From the NCBI RefSeq assembly GCF_040409795.1, contig NZ_CP099571.1, forward strand, positions 992,001 through 1,056,000: a stretch of 64,000 nt of DNA. Direction: 5' to 3'. Positions 9,161 through 19,820 of this stretch are shown here, piece by piece. The stretch's first letter is position 1, and each line of letters opens with the position of its first letter. The position numbers were made by a program, and so were the translations under genes. The notes under the pieces are model-generated. The model was not told where the DNA came from and did not search any database. It saw only the letters and a program-made list of their open reading frames with translations. This stretch comes from Polynucleobacter sp. MWH-UH19D. GTDB taxonomy: Bacteria; Pseudomonadota; Gammaproteobacteria; Burkholderiales; Burkholderiaceae.

Positions 9161-9634
9161 CTAGTCGGCGTATTTTGTTGACTGCCATACCAATCCTATT
9201 CCAAGGATGGATTGAATCATAAAGATGATGTTCGATAGGCTATGCAGTAGACCAAACAGATTTGCATTAATTGTTTCACGCACCGAGATGCCTAGCAGTA
9301 AGGCTTGATCGCGCAATCCATTCATCCATGGAATGATGACGAATGCAGCCAGCACACCGCACACCAGTATCAGTAGCAATAACCAGCGGACTAAGCGATA
9401 TGCTTGACTGCCTGATTTAACAAGGTGATTTGCCATCACCATTAAAAATCCGCAAACGCCGACACTTATGTATGCGGTGAGCTTGAACAAATTGCCAGCA
9501 ATCAGACCGGCAACCTGTCGATCTCCCATTGCCATAAATATTACTGGAACAACTAAGAAGCCAATTGAGATAAAGGCGCCTACCCAGAGCCCAGAAATTA
9601 CAGTGAATAATCGCTGGGTTTGGGTGCGGTTCAT
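9161..9634 (-). CDS. DUF4149 membrane protein
   Basis: A 157-residue integral membrane protein with four predicted helices (about residues 10-32, 48-68, 82-103 and 128-150). It matches the DUF4149 pattern: an N-terminal Trp-Val-Gly helix (SGLWVGAFISIGFLVVP) followed by a second helix with LFKLTAYISVG. The function is unknown. Its ATG overlaps the greA stop codon by one base (TAATG), so translation is probably coupled to greA. A weak CGCCG/CGGCG hairpin (9156-9170) overlaps its stop codon and may terminate transcription from one or both sides. Confidence 0.85.
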   Translation of the reverse strand: MNRTQTQRLFTVISGLWVGAFISIGFLVVPVIFMAMGDRQVAGLIAGNLFKLTAYISVGVCGFLMVMANHLVKSGSQAYRLVRWLLLLILVCGVLAAFVIIPWMNGLRDQALLLGISVRETINANLFGLLHSLSNIIFMIQSILGIGLVWQSTKYAD

Positions 9635-10110
9635 TAGATATATTTGACGGCTAAGATTTCTACCTCACGATTGCCGCCTGGAGCCTGAACTGCAACCACA
9701 TCACCCTCTTCCTTGCTAATTAATGCCCGAGCAATTGGTGAGCTAATTGAGATTTTGTTTGCAGCGATATCTGCCTCGTCATCGCCAACAATTTGATAGG
9801 TAAATTTAGTGCCATCCTCGAGATCCTCGAGATCTACAGTAGCACCAAATACCACTCTTCCAGATACATCTAGGGCAGCGGGGTCAATAATTTGAGCGGC
9901 TGATAACTTGCCTTCAAGCTCTTGAATGCGCCCCTCAATAAAGCCTTGCTTCTCTTTGGCAGCATCGTATTCGGCATTTTCAGAAAGATCTCCCTGAGCC
10001 CGTGCCTCGGCAATGGCATTAATCACAGCAGGACGCTCTACATGCTTCAAACGGTGCAACTCCTCTTTGAGGAGTTCAGCACCACGCTTGGTAATTGGAA
10101 TTGTGCTCAT
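9634..10110 (-). CDS. greA: Transcription elongation factor GreA
   Basis: Rescues backtracked RNA polymerase by stimulating transcript cleavage through the secondary channel. The length of 158 residues is normal. Residues 1-75 form the coiled coil, with the tip acids in [16 protein letters not shown]. The C-terminal FKBP-like domain ends [16 protein letters not shown] and [10 protein letters not shown]. It lies between carB and DUF4149 on the minus strand. A terminator-like hairpin ends 16 bases before its start, so most transcripts must read through it or begin within carB. Confidence 0.98.
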   Translation of the reverse strand: MSTIPITKRGAELLKEELHRLKHVERPAVINAIAEARAQGDLSENAEYDAAKEKQGFIEGRIQELEGKLSAAQIIDPAALDVSGRVVFGATVDLEDLEDGTKFTYQIVGDDEADIAANKISISSPIARALISKEEGDVVAVQAPGGNREVEILAVKYI

Positions 10111-10126
10111 GCTACTAACCTAACCT

Positions 10127-10147
10127 AAAAAGGCGCAAAATGCGCCT
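10127..10147 (-). terminator. Rho-independent terminator after carB, just before greA
   Basis: On the minus strand AGGCGCA and TGCGCCT pair around a TTT loop and are followed by TTTT. It begins 17 bases after the carB stop and ends 16 bases before the greA ATG. It may act as a partial terminator (attenuator) for greA rather than a full stop. Confidence 0.75.
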
Positions 10148-10164
10148 CGATAAGTAATTTTAGA

Positions 10165-13100
10165 TTAAATAAGCGTCTTATGTAAATTCTGAAGTGAATA
10201 AACCTCTAAGGAGTCCTTATTGCCATTCTGCGAAGCTAGTAAACCATCCATTACTGCTCTAGCAGCGCTAATAGTTGTGTAATAAGTCACGCCATTTGCT
10301 TGCGCACTGGTACGAATGGAGCGCGAGTCAGCAATCGCTGTGCGAGTCTCATCAACGGTAGTAAATACCAGTGAAATCTCACCATTCTTAATGAAATCCA
10401 CAATATGTGGACGTCCATCCTTCACCTTATTTACCAACTTGACGGGTAATCCAGCCGCTTCGATAGCAGCAGCGGTACCTTTTGTAGCTACCATTGGAAA
10501 GCCCAATTGATGCAATAGCTTAGCAACCTCTACAGCCTTGGGTTTATCACTATCTTTTACCGTTAAAAGAACCGTACCACTCTTTGGAAGTTTAATAAAT
10601 GCACCTAACTGGGACTTAAATAATGCTTCACCAAAAGTTTTACCAACACCCATAACTTCGCCGGTTGAACGCATCTCTGGCCCGAGAATTGGATCAATTC
10701 CAGGAAATTTATTAAATGGGAATACCGCTTCTTTAACTGAAAAGTATGACGGCTTCACCTCAGATTGGATGCCCTGCTTATCTAAAGTCTGCCCAACCAT
10801 ACAACGTGCTGCAATTTTAGCCAATTGCAAACCTGTTGCTTTCGATACAAACGGAACAGTGCGTGATGCACGCGGATTCACCTCAAGAACATAAATGACG
10901 TCTTTACCATCAACATTCTGAATCGCAAACTGTACATTCATCAATCCAACAACATTTAAACCTTTAGCCATTGCCGCTGTTTGGCGCTTAATTTCAGTAA
11001 CAGTGGTATCGGATAAGGAATATGGAGGTAATGAACAAGCCGAATCACCAGAGTGCACACCCGCTTGTTCGATATGCTCCATTACACCGCCGATGAATAC
11101 TTTGCCCCCATCGCTAATGCAATCAACATCGCACTCAATCGCATCATTAAGGAAGCGATCTAGCAAGACAGGCGAATCATGAGAGACCTTTACTGCTTCG
11201 CGCATATAGCGCTCGAGATCACGGCCATCGTGCACGATCTCCATAGCGCGACCACCAAGTACGTAAGATGGACGCACAACCAATGGATAACCAATTTCTT
11301 CAGCAAGCTTTAAGGCTTCTTCTTCAGTTCGAGCAGTGCGATTAGGCGGTTGTCGCAATCCTAAATCATGTAAAAGTTTTTGGAAGCGCTCACGATCTTC
11401 GGCTGCATCGATCATGTCTGGCGATGTACCAATAATTGGAACACCATTGCGCTCTAAGTCTAAAGCAAGTTTCAATGGTGTTTGTCCGCCATACTGAACA
11501 ATTACACCCATTGGTTTTTCTTTGGCGACGATTTCAAGCACATCTTCTAGTGTTAAAGGCTCGAAATATAAGCGATCAGAAGTGTCATAGTCTGTAGAAA
11601 CAGTCTCCGGGTTACAGTTGACCATAATGGTTTCATAACCATCATCACGCATTGCTAATGCCGCATGAACACAGCAATAGTCAAATTCAATACCTTGACC
11701 TATTCGATTAGGGCCGCCACCCAAAACCATAATCTTTTGCTTGTCTGTTGGGCGTGATTCGCATTCACCATGTTCAGCTTCATAGGTTGAGTACATATAG
11801 GCTGTATTGGTCGAGAATTCAGCAGCGCAAGTATCTACTCGTTTATAAACAGGCAAAACCTTTAGACGATGACGAGCTGCACGCACAGAGGATGCATCAA
11901 CACCAAGCAATTTTGCCAGTCGCCTATCAGAGAAACCTTTTTGCTTCACAAATCGCAATTCTGCTGCAGAGAGGCTATCTACTTTACGTTGCTTCAGTTC
12001 AGATTCAATAGTGATGAGCTCTTCAATCTGCTCTAAAAACCAAGGATCAATTTTGGTTTCACTATAGACTTCATCCAACCCCATTCCCATCCGGAATGCA
12101 TCTGCCAAATACCAAATACGATCTGGGCCAGGTTCATTAATTTCATTAATGATGTCATCAAGATCGGTAGACACTTCATCCAGACCATCAACGCCCACTT
12201 CAAGTCCACGCAAAGCCTTTTGGAAAGACTCTTGGAATGTGCGACCAATAGCCATCACCTCACCAACGGATTTCATCTGGGTAGTTAACCGTGAATCTGC
12301 TTGCGGAAATTTTTCAAACGCAAAGCGAGGAATCTTGGTTACAACATAGTCAATCGATGGTTCAAATGATGCTGGTGTTGCACCGCCAGTGATGTCGTTC
12401 TTTAATTCATCCAATGTATAGCCAACAGCAAGCTTGGCAGCGATTTTCGCTATTGGGAAACCCGTTGCTTTGGAAGCTAACGCAGACGATCTCGAAACAC
12501 GAGGATTCATTTCAATCACAATCATGCGGCCGTCAACTGGATTGATGGAGAACTGAACGTTAGATCCGCCTGTATCAACACCGATCTCACGCAGAACAGC
12601 GATTGATGCATTACGCATCAATTGATACTCCTTATCTGTGAGCGTTTGTGCGGGCGCAACCGTAATCGAGTCGCCCGTATGCACACCCATCGGATCTAAA
12701 TTCTCAATAGAACAGACAATGATGCAATTGTCGTTACGATCGCGCACCACCTCCATTTCAAACTCTTTCCAACCCAATAGGGACTCTTCAATTAAGAGCT
12801 CGCGAGTTGGAGATAAATCCAGTCCACGCTTACAAATTTCTTCAAATTCTTCACGGTTATATGCAATACCACCGCCTGAACCACCCATCGTGAATGAGGG
12901 GCGAATCACGACTGGGAATCCAGAGCTGCCAGTTTCTCTCTGAATCCGTTGCTGTACTTCATGCGCTTCTTCCATAGAATGCGCAATACCTGACTTAGCG
13001 GATCCGAGACCAATCTTGGTCATGGCGTCTTTGAACTTTTGACGATCTTCCGCTTTATCAATTGCTTCAGGGGAAGCGCCAATCAATTCGCAACCATACT

Positions 13101-13428
13101 TTTTCAACACACCATTGCGATGTAAATCTAGCGCACAATTCAAAGCGGTTTGGCCGCCCATGGTTGGCAATATTGCATCTGGCTTTTCTGCAGCAATGAT
13201 GCGCTCAACCACTTCCCATGTAATTGGCTCAATGTAGGTGACATCGGCCATCTCGGGATCAGTCATGATGGTTGCAGGATTGCTATTTACCAAGATAACT
13301 TTATAACCCTCATCACGCAAAGCTTTGCAAGCTTGTGCACCCGAATAGTCAAATTCACAGGCTTGACCGATCACAATCGGACCAGCACCAATAATCAGAA
13401 TGCTCTTAATGTCGCTACGCTTAGGCAT
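10165..13428 (-). CDS. carB: Carbamoyl-phosphate synthase large subunit CarB
   Basis: Makes carbamoyl phosphate from bicarbonate, ATP and CarA-derived ammonia for pyrimidine and arginine synthesis. It has 1087 residues in two homologous ATP-grasp halves. Each half has a pre-ATP-grasp segment ([36 protein letters not shown]) and a metal/ATP motif ([40 protein letters not shown]). The MGS-like allosteric domain is at the C-terminus. Its ATG overlaps the carA TAA by one base, coupling the two subunits. A Rho-independent terminator follows the stop. Confidence 0.99.
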   Translation of the reverse strand: MPKRSDIKSILIIGAGPIVIGQACEFDYSGAQACKALRDEGYKVILVNSNPATIMTDPEMADVTYIEPITWEVVERIIAAEKPDAILPTMGGQTALNCALDLHRNGVLKKYGCELIGASPEAIDKAEDRQKFKDAMTKIGLGSAKSGIAHSMEEAHEVQQRIQRETGSSGFPVVIRPSFTMGGSGGGIAYNREEFEEICKRGLDLSPTRELLIEESLLGWKEFEMEVVRDRNDNCIIVCSIENLDPMGVHTGDSITVAPAQTLTDKEYQLMRNASIAVLREIGVDTGGSNVQFSINPVDGRMIVIEMNPRVSRSSALASKATGFPIAKIAAKLAVGYTLDELKNDITGGATPASFEPSIDYVVTKIPRFAFEKFPQADSRLTTQMKSVGEVMAIGRTFQESFQKALRGLEVGVDGLDEVSTDLDDIINEINEPGPDRIWYLADAFRMGMGLDEVYSETKIDPWFLEQIEELITIESELKQRKVDSLSAAELRFVKQKGFSDRRLAKLLGVDASSVRAARHRLKVLPVYKRVDTCAAEFSTNTAYMYSTYEAEHGECESRPTDKQKIMVLGGGPNRIGQGIEFDYCCVHAALAMRDDGYETIMVNCNPETVSTDYDTSDRLYFEPLTLEDVLEIVAKEKPMGVIVQYGGQTPLKLALDLERNGVPIIGTSPDMIDAAEDRERFQKLLHDLGLRQPPNRTARTEEEALKLAEEIGYPLVVRPSYVLGGRAMEIVHDGRDLERYMREAVKVSHDSPVLLDRFLNDAIECDVDCISDGGKVFIGGVMEHIEQAGVHSGDSACSLPPYSLSDTTVTEIKRQTAAMAKGLNVVGLMNVQFAIQNVDGKDVIYVLEVNPRASRTVPFVSKATGLQLAKIAARCMVGQTLDKQGIQSEVKPSYFSVKEAVFPFNKFPGIDPILGPEMRSTGEVMGVGKTFGEALFKSQLGAFIKLPKSGTVLLTVKDSDKPKAVEVAKLLHQLGFPMVATKGTAAAIEAAGLPVKLVNKVKDGRPHIVDFIKNGEISLVFTTVDETRTAIADSRSIRTSAQANGVTYYTTISAARAVMDGLLASQNGNKDSLEVYSLQNLHKTLI

Positions 13429-14624
13429 TATTTGCCCTCCTTCTTGCTGGCAGCATTCATGAGCTCCACAAATCGATCAAATAAATAAGCAATATCGTGA
13501 GGACCTGGTGAGGCCTCAGGGTGACCCTGAAAACACAAGGCTGGCTTATCTTTCCATGCAAGACCTTGAAGCGAACCATCAAATAAAGAAACGTGAGTTA
13601 CCCGCACATTGCTTGGCAAGGTATTTGAGTCCACTGCGAAACCATGATTCTGAGAAGTAATCGCAACACGTCCAGTATCCAAATCCTTTACAGGATGGTT
13701 GGCACCATGGTGGCCAAATTTCATTTTCAAAGTTTTGGCTCCAGCAGCTAGCCCCATAATTTGATGACCCAAGCAGATGCCAAAGGTAGGGACACCCTTT
13801 TCAATAATGTCTTTAGCGGCAGCGATGGCGTAATCACATGGACCAGGATCTCCAGGTCCATTTGAGAAAAATACACCATCTGGGTTCATCGCCAATACTT
13901 CAGTTGCAGAAGTTTGAGCTGGAACTACAGTCAGCTCACATCCACGTTCTGTGAGCATGCGCAAAATATTGCGTTTAACACCAAAGTCGTATGCAACTAC
14001 CTTTTTAATTGGCTTGGAAGTATCTAATGATTTATATGCTGGCTTTCCATTTGCTCCACAGAGCTCCCACTCTGCTTCACGCCATTCATAGGGCTTCTTA
14101 GTTGTAACTACCTTAGCCAAATCAAGACCAGCCATCCCAGGAAATGCTTTCGCCAACTCTAGGGCTTTTGCGGTTAAAGATTCATAACTGTCACCCAGCT
14201 TGCCTGCTACAACTGCTCCCGATTGCGCGCCTTTATCACGCAGAATGCGAGTGAGTTTGCGAGTATCGATTCCAGCGATACCTACAACACCCGCATTTGC
14301 TAGATAACTATCTAAGCTGGCTTCAGAGCGAAAGTTGGATACCCGTTTTGGTAAGTCTTTGATTACCAAAGCAGCAGCATGAATTTGATCGGATTCCGCA
14401 TCTTGAGTATTTACACCCACATTGCCAATGTGCGGATAGGTCAAGGTAACGATCTGACGCGAATAACTGGGATCAGTAATGATTTCTTGATAGCCAGTTA
14501 ATGCGGTATTAAAAACAACTTCACCAGCTGTCTCGCCATGAGCACCAATACTAAAACCGGGAAAGATAGTGCCGTCAGCTAAAGCCAGCACGGCAGGAGG
14601 AAAAGAAGGAAGCAAGGGTGACAA
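13428..14624 (-). CDS. carA: Carbamoyl-phosphate synthase small subunit CarA
   Basis: Glutaminase subunit that delivers ammonia to CarB. It has 398 residues. The N-terminal CPSase domain ([20 protein letters not shown]) precedes a class I glutamine amidotransferase domain with the nucleophile in [12 protein letters not shown] and the His/Glu pair in [14 protein letters not shown]. The start is the TTG at 14624: GGAG lies five bases ahead, and no ATG is available before the conserved core. The 223-base gap upstream to prpE should hold the promoter. Minus-strand CCCC and GGGG blocks followed by TTTT at about 14655-14685 could form a weak leader hairpin, but I do not call an attenuator. Confidence 0.98.
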   Translation of the reverse strand: MSPLLPSFPPAVLALADGTIFPGFSIGAHGETAGEVVFNTALTGYQEIITDPSYSRQIVTLTYPHIGNVGVNTQDAESDQIHAAALVIKDLPKRVSNFRSEASLDSYLANAGVVGIAGIDTRKLTRILRDKGAQSGAVVAGKLGDSYESLTAKALELAKAFPGMAGLDLAKVVTTKKPYEWREAEWELCGANGKPAYKSLDTSKPIKKVVAYDFGVKRNILRMLTERGCELTVVPAQTSATEVLAMNPDGVFFSNGPGDPGPCDYAIAAAKDIIEKGVPTFGICLGHQIMGLAAGAKTLKMKFGHHGANHPVKDLDTGRVAITSQNHGFAVDSNTLPSNVRVTHVSLFDGSLQGLAWKDKPALCFQGHPEASPGPHDIAYLFDRFVELMNAASKKEGK

Positions 14625-14807
14625 ACTATCTCCAGTCCCTGCTCCATCCGACGCTCAAAACCCCAAAAAGACCAACCCGGGGCTGTTTATGCGGGAGGTG
14701 AGTGTCTTTAAGCGCTAGGGTATTTAATTAGTTTCGAACCCTGTAATGATACCAGTTTTGCGTTCTAAGCCCTTGAATCCCCAGCCAATTAGGGTTGGCA
14801 AGCCGAT

Positions 14808-14832
14808 CTCCCTAGAACAAAGATCTAGGGAG
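14808..14832 (-). other. Perfect stem-loop in the prpE-carA gap
   Basis: CTCCCTAGA and TCTAGGGAG form 9-bp arms around a 7-base loop, 16 bases after the prpE stop. Neither side has the T-tract of a Rho-independent terminator in the right place: six Ts lie before, not after, the stem on the minus strand. It may protect the prpE 3' end or act with Rho. Confidence 0.5.
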
Positions 14833-14847
14833 TCTTAAAAAACTGTA

Positions 14848-16731
14848 TTACCCAGCAGACCTTTGGTCGATGATTGTCTTAATTTGAGCCAAGACATTTT
14901 GGTCTTCCATAGTACTAATGTCACCAGGATCACGACCTTCAGCCACAGCCTGTAAAGCACGGCGAACAATCTTGCCAGATCGTGTTTTTGGCAAAGCAGT
15001 CACAACATACACATGGCTTGGTCTAGCAATTGCTCCTAATTGAGCATCTACGGTCTTCATACATTCTTTTTCCAAATTCTCCGCCTTTGAGGCATCTTTT
15101 GGAATCACAAATGCAATAGCCGCTTGGCCCTTCAATTTATCTTCCACGCCCACCACTGCAACTTCAGAAATGTTCGGGTGGCTAGAAATGCTTTCTTCAA
15201 TTTCACGAGTACCGAGACGGTGACCGGCAACGTTGATCACGTCATCGGTACGACCCAATATAAAGAAATATCCATCTTTATCTTTGATGCCCCAGTCAAA
15301 TGTAGAGTAGATTAACTTTCCAGGAATAGTTTCCCAATAGGTGCTAATAAAGCGTTTGTCATCACCCCAAACAGTTTGCATACAACCTGGAGGCAATGGA
15401 CCCTCAATGGCGATCACGCCTTTTTGATCTGCACCCAACTCCGCAGAGGTAGCATCATCTAATAACTTCATGTTGTAACCAAAAGATGGAACGCCTGGCG
15501 AGCCAAATTTATGGGGCATTACCTCTACACCCCTCTGAATTGCCAACATCGGCCAGCCAGTTTCAGTTTGCCAATAGTTGTCCACAATAGGCTTTTTAAT
15601 CGCATCATGAATCCAGCTTGCGGTTGGCTCATCTAATGGCTCACCAGCTAAAAACAATGCGCGTAAGCTAGATAAATCATGCTTGGTTAAGAATGCAGGA
15701 TCTTGTTTCTTTAAAACACGAACAGCTGTCGGCGCAGAGAACATCACTGAAACTTTGTACTTAGCAACCAATTCCCACCAAATGCCTGCATCAGGACGTA
15801 ATGGCGTGCCTTCATACATGATGGTTGCCATACCATTTAGCAATGGGCCATAGATAATGTAGCTATGACCAACAACCCAGCCGATGTCAGACGTTGTGAA
15901 CATGGTCTCGCCTGCTTTGCCGCAGAAGATATGGTTCATGGTTGACATCAATGCAACAGCATATCCACCAGTATCGCGCTGAACCCCTTTGGGTTTACCA
16001 GTTGTTCCAGATGTGTAGAGAATGTATGAAGGATGTGTAGCATCAACCCACTCAATTGGCACCAAGTCATTGAGATGTTTTTGTCGCTCGCTAGCGTAAT
16101 CCAGGTCTCTACCAGCAACAGTAGTGAACTCAGACAGGCCGCGGTTCACAATCAAAACTTTTTCTGGCTTGTAAGTAGCTAGCGTGATAGCCTCATCCAG
16201 CAATGGTTTGTAAGGGACTGCCTTACCACCGCGCATGCCAGCCTCAGCCGTTACTACCATCTTTGGCTTAGCGTCATCAATACGAGTTGCCAAGCTATGA
16301 GAAGCAAAACCGCCAAATACAACCGAATGAATCGCTCCAATGCGTGCACATGCAAGCATGGCAAAACAAGCCTCGGCAATCATGGGCATGTAGATCAAGA
16401 CGCGATCACCCTTTTTGATGTCATTAGCTTTGTAAATAGCCGCCATACGATTAACCTCTTCGTATAGCTCTTTAAATGTATAAGCCTTTTCTTGATTCGT
16501 TTCTGTAGAAACAGCTACCAGAGCCAATTGACCTGGATTCGATTTGTAATGGCGATCAACTGCGTTGTAGCAAAGATTTGTCAGGCCTCCCTCGAACCAT
16601 TTTGCAAATGGTGGGTTGTTGTAATTTAAAACCTTCTCAAATGGCTTTTCCCAATGTATTAACTTGGCCTGCTCACCCCAAAATCCATCTGGGTCTTTAA
16701 TTGAGCGTTCATGGTGTGCTTTATAGGACAT
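14848..16731 (-). CDS. prpE: Propionate-CoA ligase PrpE (acyl-CoA synthetase family)
   Basis: Activates propionate (and probably acetate) to its CoA thioester through an acyl-AMP. It has 627 residues from the ATG at 16731 (MSYKAHHERS), which follows AGG at normal spacing and matches PrpE N-termini; an upstream in-frame start at 16746 would add five residues. The AMP-binding loop YTSGTTGKPKGVQRD (about residue 245), the motif DNYWQTETGWPML and the C-terminal acylation Lys in KTRSGKIVRRAL are present. No prpBCD genes are nearby. Acetyl-CoA synthetase is the alternative, but the N- and C-termini favour PrpE. Confidence 0.92.
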   Translation of the reverse strand: MSYKAHHERSIKDPDGFWGEQAKLIHWEKPFEKVLNYNNPPFAKWFEGGLTNLCYNAVDRHYKSNPGQLALVAVSTETNQEKAYTFKELYEEVNRMAAIYKANDIKKGDRVLIYMPMIAEACFAMLACARIGAIHSVVFGGFASHSLATRIDDAKPKMVVTAEAGMRGGKAVPYKPLLDEAITLATYKPEKVLIVNRGLSEFTTVAGRDLDYASERQKHLNDLVPIEWVDATHPSYILYTSGTTGKPKGVQRDTGGYAVALMSTMNHIFCGKAGETMFTTSDIGWVVGHSYIIYGPLLNGMATIMYEGTPLRPDAGIWWELVAKYKVSVMFSAPTAVRVLKKQDPAFLTKHDLSSLRALFLAGEPLDEPTASWIHDAIKKPIVDNYWQTETGWPMLAIQRGVEVMPHKFGSPGVPSFGYNMKLLDDATSAELGADQKGVIAIEGPLPPGCMQTVWGDDKRFISTYWETIPGKLIYSTFDWGIKDKDGYFFILGRTDDVINVAGHRLGTREIEESISSHPNISEVAVVGVEDKLKGQAAIAFVIPKDASKAENLEKECMKTVDAQLGAIARPSHVYVVTALPKTRSGKIVRRALQAVAEGRDPGDISTMEDQNVLAQIKTIIDQRSAG

Positions 16732-16759
16732 GGTCAACCTGATCAAAAAGTTTTAACAA

Positions 16760-18172
16760 TTACTGATTTTTATTCACCCCTTTGCTGCTTGAATTTGCCT
16801 TTAAAGAAGGTGAACTACCATTTTTCGCAGATTTTGCAAGCGCTGTCGATGCGGATTTATGCTGAGAGGCAGAAGATTTGCCTGCTGAATTACCCTTATT
16901 TTGAACAACAGGTGCACATTTAACAGGCTTTGAGCCGTTTGCTCCTTTAGTAGCTTTAGCGCACTTACCAGCTGACTGAATGGGTTTTTCTAAGCTCAGA
17001 CTTGCGTTATCGGCCAAAGCAGGCGACACATCTCCACTTTTTCCGTTAGTTTTGGGGATGATTACTGTAGAGCCGGCCTTGATACGCATCCCCCTTGGGA
17101 TTCCATTAACCTGCCTCAAAGAATTTGCATCAACCCCCAAACCCTTTGCTACCTGATCGACGCTTTCAGTTTTGGATACTTTTACAGCCGTCCATGTTGA
17201 AAGTGGCTTATTAAAGCGCTTCAGATTTGCCTGAAATATTTCGGCATGGCCAAATGGCAAGAGTATTTGTTGATTGGCATTACTCAGTATTACGGGCTTA
17301 TTAAAGGATGGATTCAGACTATGAAACTCATCTTCGGGGATCTCTGCCAATTTAATTGCAAGCGCTACATCAATATCGTTGTCAACGTCGATTGCCACAA
17401 AATATGGGTGATTCTCAAGTTGTGGCAAAACAATGCCATATGCCTCAGGATCCATCACAATCTGACGATAAGCCATGAGTTTGGGCACATACATACGCGT
17501 TTCTCGCGGCATGGTGAGGCTTTCGTAATTTATTGGTAAACCTGCTGCTTGATTACGTTTTTGCGCCTTGAGAACATTTCCTGCACCCCAGTTATAAGCA
17601 GCCAAGGCAAGCTCCCAATTACCAAACTGATTATTTAAGCGTTGTAGATAATCTAATGCCGCATCCGTTGATTGCAATACATCGCGTCGCTCGTCTCGAA
17701 ACACATTCTGCGTTAACTGAAAGTCTTTGCCTGTTGCTGGCATAAATTGCCAAAGGCCTACAGCTTTTGCACTCGACTTGGCATTCGTGACAAATGCACT
17801 TTCCACGAAAGGTAAAAGCGCAATTTCAGTTGGCATATTACGGGCATTTACCTCTTGAACGATATAAAAAAGATAGCGAGATGATCGCGCCATTGATCTA
17901 TTTACATAGTCGGGTTTAGAAGCTAACAGACGGACTTGCTCAATTTCAAGCGGGCTATTCATCGGCTGCATTTGAAAGCCATCGCGGATTCGTAGCCACA
18001 AGTTATCTGAAGGAGCGTATAACTTACTAACTGATTGAGTGCTCAAGTTCACGCGGGTCGCTTTTGATGCCTTTGAACTCCCTTTTGTAGGGGTATCGGA
18101 TGACCAATCACCTGAAGTGGCGCAACCGGATAGCAATCCAATCGATATGATTATGAGGTAAAGCAAACGCAT
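16760..18172 (-). CDS. mltD: Membrane-bound lytic murein transglycosylase (MltD-like) with LysM domain
   Basis: Cleaves peptidoglycan glycan strands to 1,6-anhydro products in the periplasm. It has 470 residues from the ATG at 18172. A lipoprotein signal ends in LLSGC, so it is an outer-membrane lipoprotein. The SLT domain (about 95-250) has the catalytic Glu in PFVESAFVTNAKSSAKAVG and the motif GLWQFMPATGKDF. One LysM repeat (about 330-375) follows, then a Lys/Ser-rich low-complexity tail. Its ATG overlaps the gloB TAA by one base. MltD beside gloB is the order also seen in E. coli. Confidence 0.93.
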   Translation of the reverse strand: MRLLYLIIISIGLLSGCATSGDWSSDTPTKGSSKASKATRVNLSTQSVSKLYAPSDNLWLRIRDGFQMQPMNSPLEIEQVRLLASKPDYVNRSMARSSRYLFYIVQEVNARNMPTEIALLPFVESAFVTNAKSSAKAVGLWQFMPATGKDFQLTQNVFRDERRDVLQSTDAALDYLQRLNNQFGNWELALAAYNWGAGNVLKAQKRNQAAGLPINYESLTMPRETRMYVPKLMAYRQIVMDPEAYGIVLPQLENHPYFVAIDVDNDIDVALAIKLAEIPEDEFHSLNPSFNKPVILSNANQQILLPFGHAEIFQANLKRFNKPLSTWTAVKVSKTESVDQVAKGLGVDANSLRQVNGIPRGMRIKAGSTVIIPKTNGKSGDVSPALADNASLSLEKPIQSAGKCAKATKGANGSKPVKCAPVVQNKGNSAGKSSASQHKSASTALAKSAKNGSSPSLKANSSSKGVNKNQ

Positions 18173-18975
18173 TAAAACTGATCTTTCCAAGCGCGAACGA
18201 CAGCCAGTACATGTGCATCATTTGGCAGAGATGATTGCTTAGATTGATGTTTTGCTGACTCTATAACGTCCACTTGATCACATCTCATAAATGGGTTGAC
18301 CTGAAGCTCTTGACCAATGGTTGTAGGCAAAGTTGGTAATCCTTTGTCTCTGAGCTCTTTTGCACGCTCCGACCATGAAATGAGATTCACATTATTTGGT
18401 TCTACCGCTAAAGCAAATCGTATATTCGATAAGGTGTATTCATGTGTGCAATACACCAAAGTGTTTTTTGGAAGGCGCTTAAATTTTGCTAAAGATTGAG
18501 CCATTTGAGTCGGGGTTCCCTCAAATAATCGCCCACATCCCGAGGCAAATAATGTGTCTCCGCAAAATAGCATCGGCTCGACAACATTAGCCTGCATATT
18601 TGCAAAATAGGCTATGTGACTTAAGGTGTGGCCTGGCACCTCAAGCACTTTAAGAGTAAGTCTGGGAGCTAGAATTTCAATAACGTCACCATCCTTGACA
18701 AGATGAGTCCGCCCAGGAATATTATCGCCACGAGGACCGTATACCGGAATATCCCCTTCCAATTTATCCAATAACTTTAGAATGCCACCAACATGATCGG
18801 CATGATGGTGAGTAATAACGATTCCTTTTAGATGTAAACCTGAGTCAGCCAAGTAGTCTAAAACTGGATCAGCATCACCAGGATCAACTACTAAGGCAGA
18901 TTCACCATCATGGATGACCCAAATATAGTTATCATCAAACGCCGGAATTGGCCAAACTTGCAATAAAGTATTCAT
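18172..18975 (-). CDS. gloB: Hydroxyacylglutathione hydrolase GloB (glyoxalase II)
   Basis: Hydrolyses S-D-lactoylglutathione to lactate and glutathione in methylglyoxal detoxification. It has 267 residues from the ATG at 18975 (MNTLLQVWPIPAFDDNYIW), the standard glyoxalase II N-terminus; upstream in-frame starts would overlap the divergent gene. The binuclear metal motif THHHADHVGG, the metal-binding Asp in FCGDTLFASGCGRLFEGT and CTHEYTLSN are intact. The start lies only 7 bases from the divergent yafS-like start, and its stop overlaps the mltD start (TAATG). Confidence 0.96.
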   Translation of the reverse strand: MNTLLQVWPIPAFDDNYIWVIHDGESALVVDPGDADPVLDYLADSGLHLKGIVITHHHADHVGGILKLLDKLEGDIPVYGPRGDNIPGRTHLVKDGDVIEILAPRLTLKVLEVPGHTLSHIAYFANMQANVVEPMLFCGDTLFASGCGRLFEGTPTQMAQSLAKFKRLPKNTLVYCTHEYTLSNIRFALAVEPNNVNLISWSERAKELRDKGLPTLPTTIGQELQVNPFMRCDQVDVIESAKHQSKQSSLPNDAHVLAVVRAWKDQF

Positions 18976-18982
18976 AAAGGCG

Positions 18983-19795
18983 ATGATACCAACCCCACCC
19001 ATTCCCCTGCAGAGCGGCACACCACCATGGAGTTCTTGGGAGAAATGGCTGCAATCTCCGCCTGGACGCTATGTACTCCACTGGGAGCAGCAATGCTTAG
19101 ACCAGATAGTTGCCAACGTTTTTGGGTTTCATGCGGTACAAATTGGACTCCCCCAGTTAAATGGGCTACGCGAGAACCGTATGCCAATGCATGCTCTATT
19201 AACTCATGCAAATGACAATCGACAATTAATCTCGCAATTCGAGTGGAACCCTATCGAGGGCAATACCTCTGAAATGCCATTTGCCAACGAAAGTATTGAC
19301 CTAATAATATTGCCTCATGTGTTGGAGTTTGCCACGGACCCACATCAGGTTTTGCGGGAAGTCGATCGCGTATTGCGCCCGGAAGGACGTGTTGTAATTT
19401 CAGGTTTTAATCCTGCAAGTCTTTGGGGGGCAAAACAATACCTTAGTCGGTTAATTGGAAGCCCCTATTTACCAAGAGATGGACAATTTATTAGTCTTAT
19501 TCGTATAAAAGACTGGTTGCAACTGTTAAATTATTCCTTAGATCGAGGCCATTTTGGTTGTTACAAACTCCCCCTTCACGGTGAAGCGGCTATGGCACGC
19601 ATGGACTTCTTGGAGCCCATGGGAAACCGATGGTGGCCAATATTTGGGGCTGTATTTATAGTTTCTGCTATTAAACGACATCAAGGGATAAGACTCATTG
19701 GGCAAGTGCAAAAGGCACGCATACCAGCCTTGACGCAATTGAGTCCCGCAGCTGAACGCAATAAACTGACAACAGCCCACAACACCGAAACCTAA
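18983..19795 (+). CDS. YafS-like class I methyltransferase-fold protein
   Basis: A 270-residue protein of the Methyltransf_11 fold, in the position of yafS between gloB and rnhA. The post-core motifs are clear: [19 protein letters not shown] and [22 protein letters not shown]. The glycine-rich SAM loop (motif I) is replaced by [12 protein letters not shown], without the usual GxGxG, so SAM binding may be altered or lost. The substrate is unknown. The start at 18983 keeps the conserved N-terminal [10 protein letters not shown] segment. It is probably cotranscribed with rnhA, 25 bases downstream. Confidence 0.85.
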   Translation: MIPTPPIPLQSGTPPWSSWEKWLQSPPGRYVLHWEQQCLDQIVANVFGFHAVQIGLPQLNGLRENRMPMHALLTHANDNRQLISQFEWNPIEGNTSEMPFANESIDLIILPHVLEFATDPHQVLREVDRVLRPEGRVVISGFNPASLWGAKQYLSRLIGSPYLPRDGQFISLIRIKDWLQLLNYSLDRGHFGCYKLPLHGEAAMARMDFLEPMGNRWWPIFGAVFIVSAIKRHQGIRLIGQVQKARIPALTQLSPAAERNKLTTAHNTET

Positions 19796-19820
19796 CGATA
19801 TATTTTCATCAAGACTAACA

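Noticed and set aside
14640-14700. Pyrimidine or arginine attenuator before carA
   Set aside because: CCCC/GGGG blocks and a short T-run exist, but the pairing is weak and no leader peptide or regulator site is recognisable.
14808-14832. Rho-independent terminator for prpE
   Set aside because: The stem is perfect, but the T-tract lies before it on the minus strand and nothing T-rich follows; listed only as a stem-loop.
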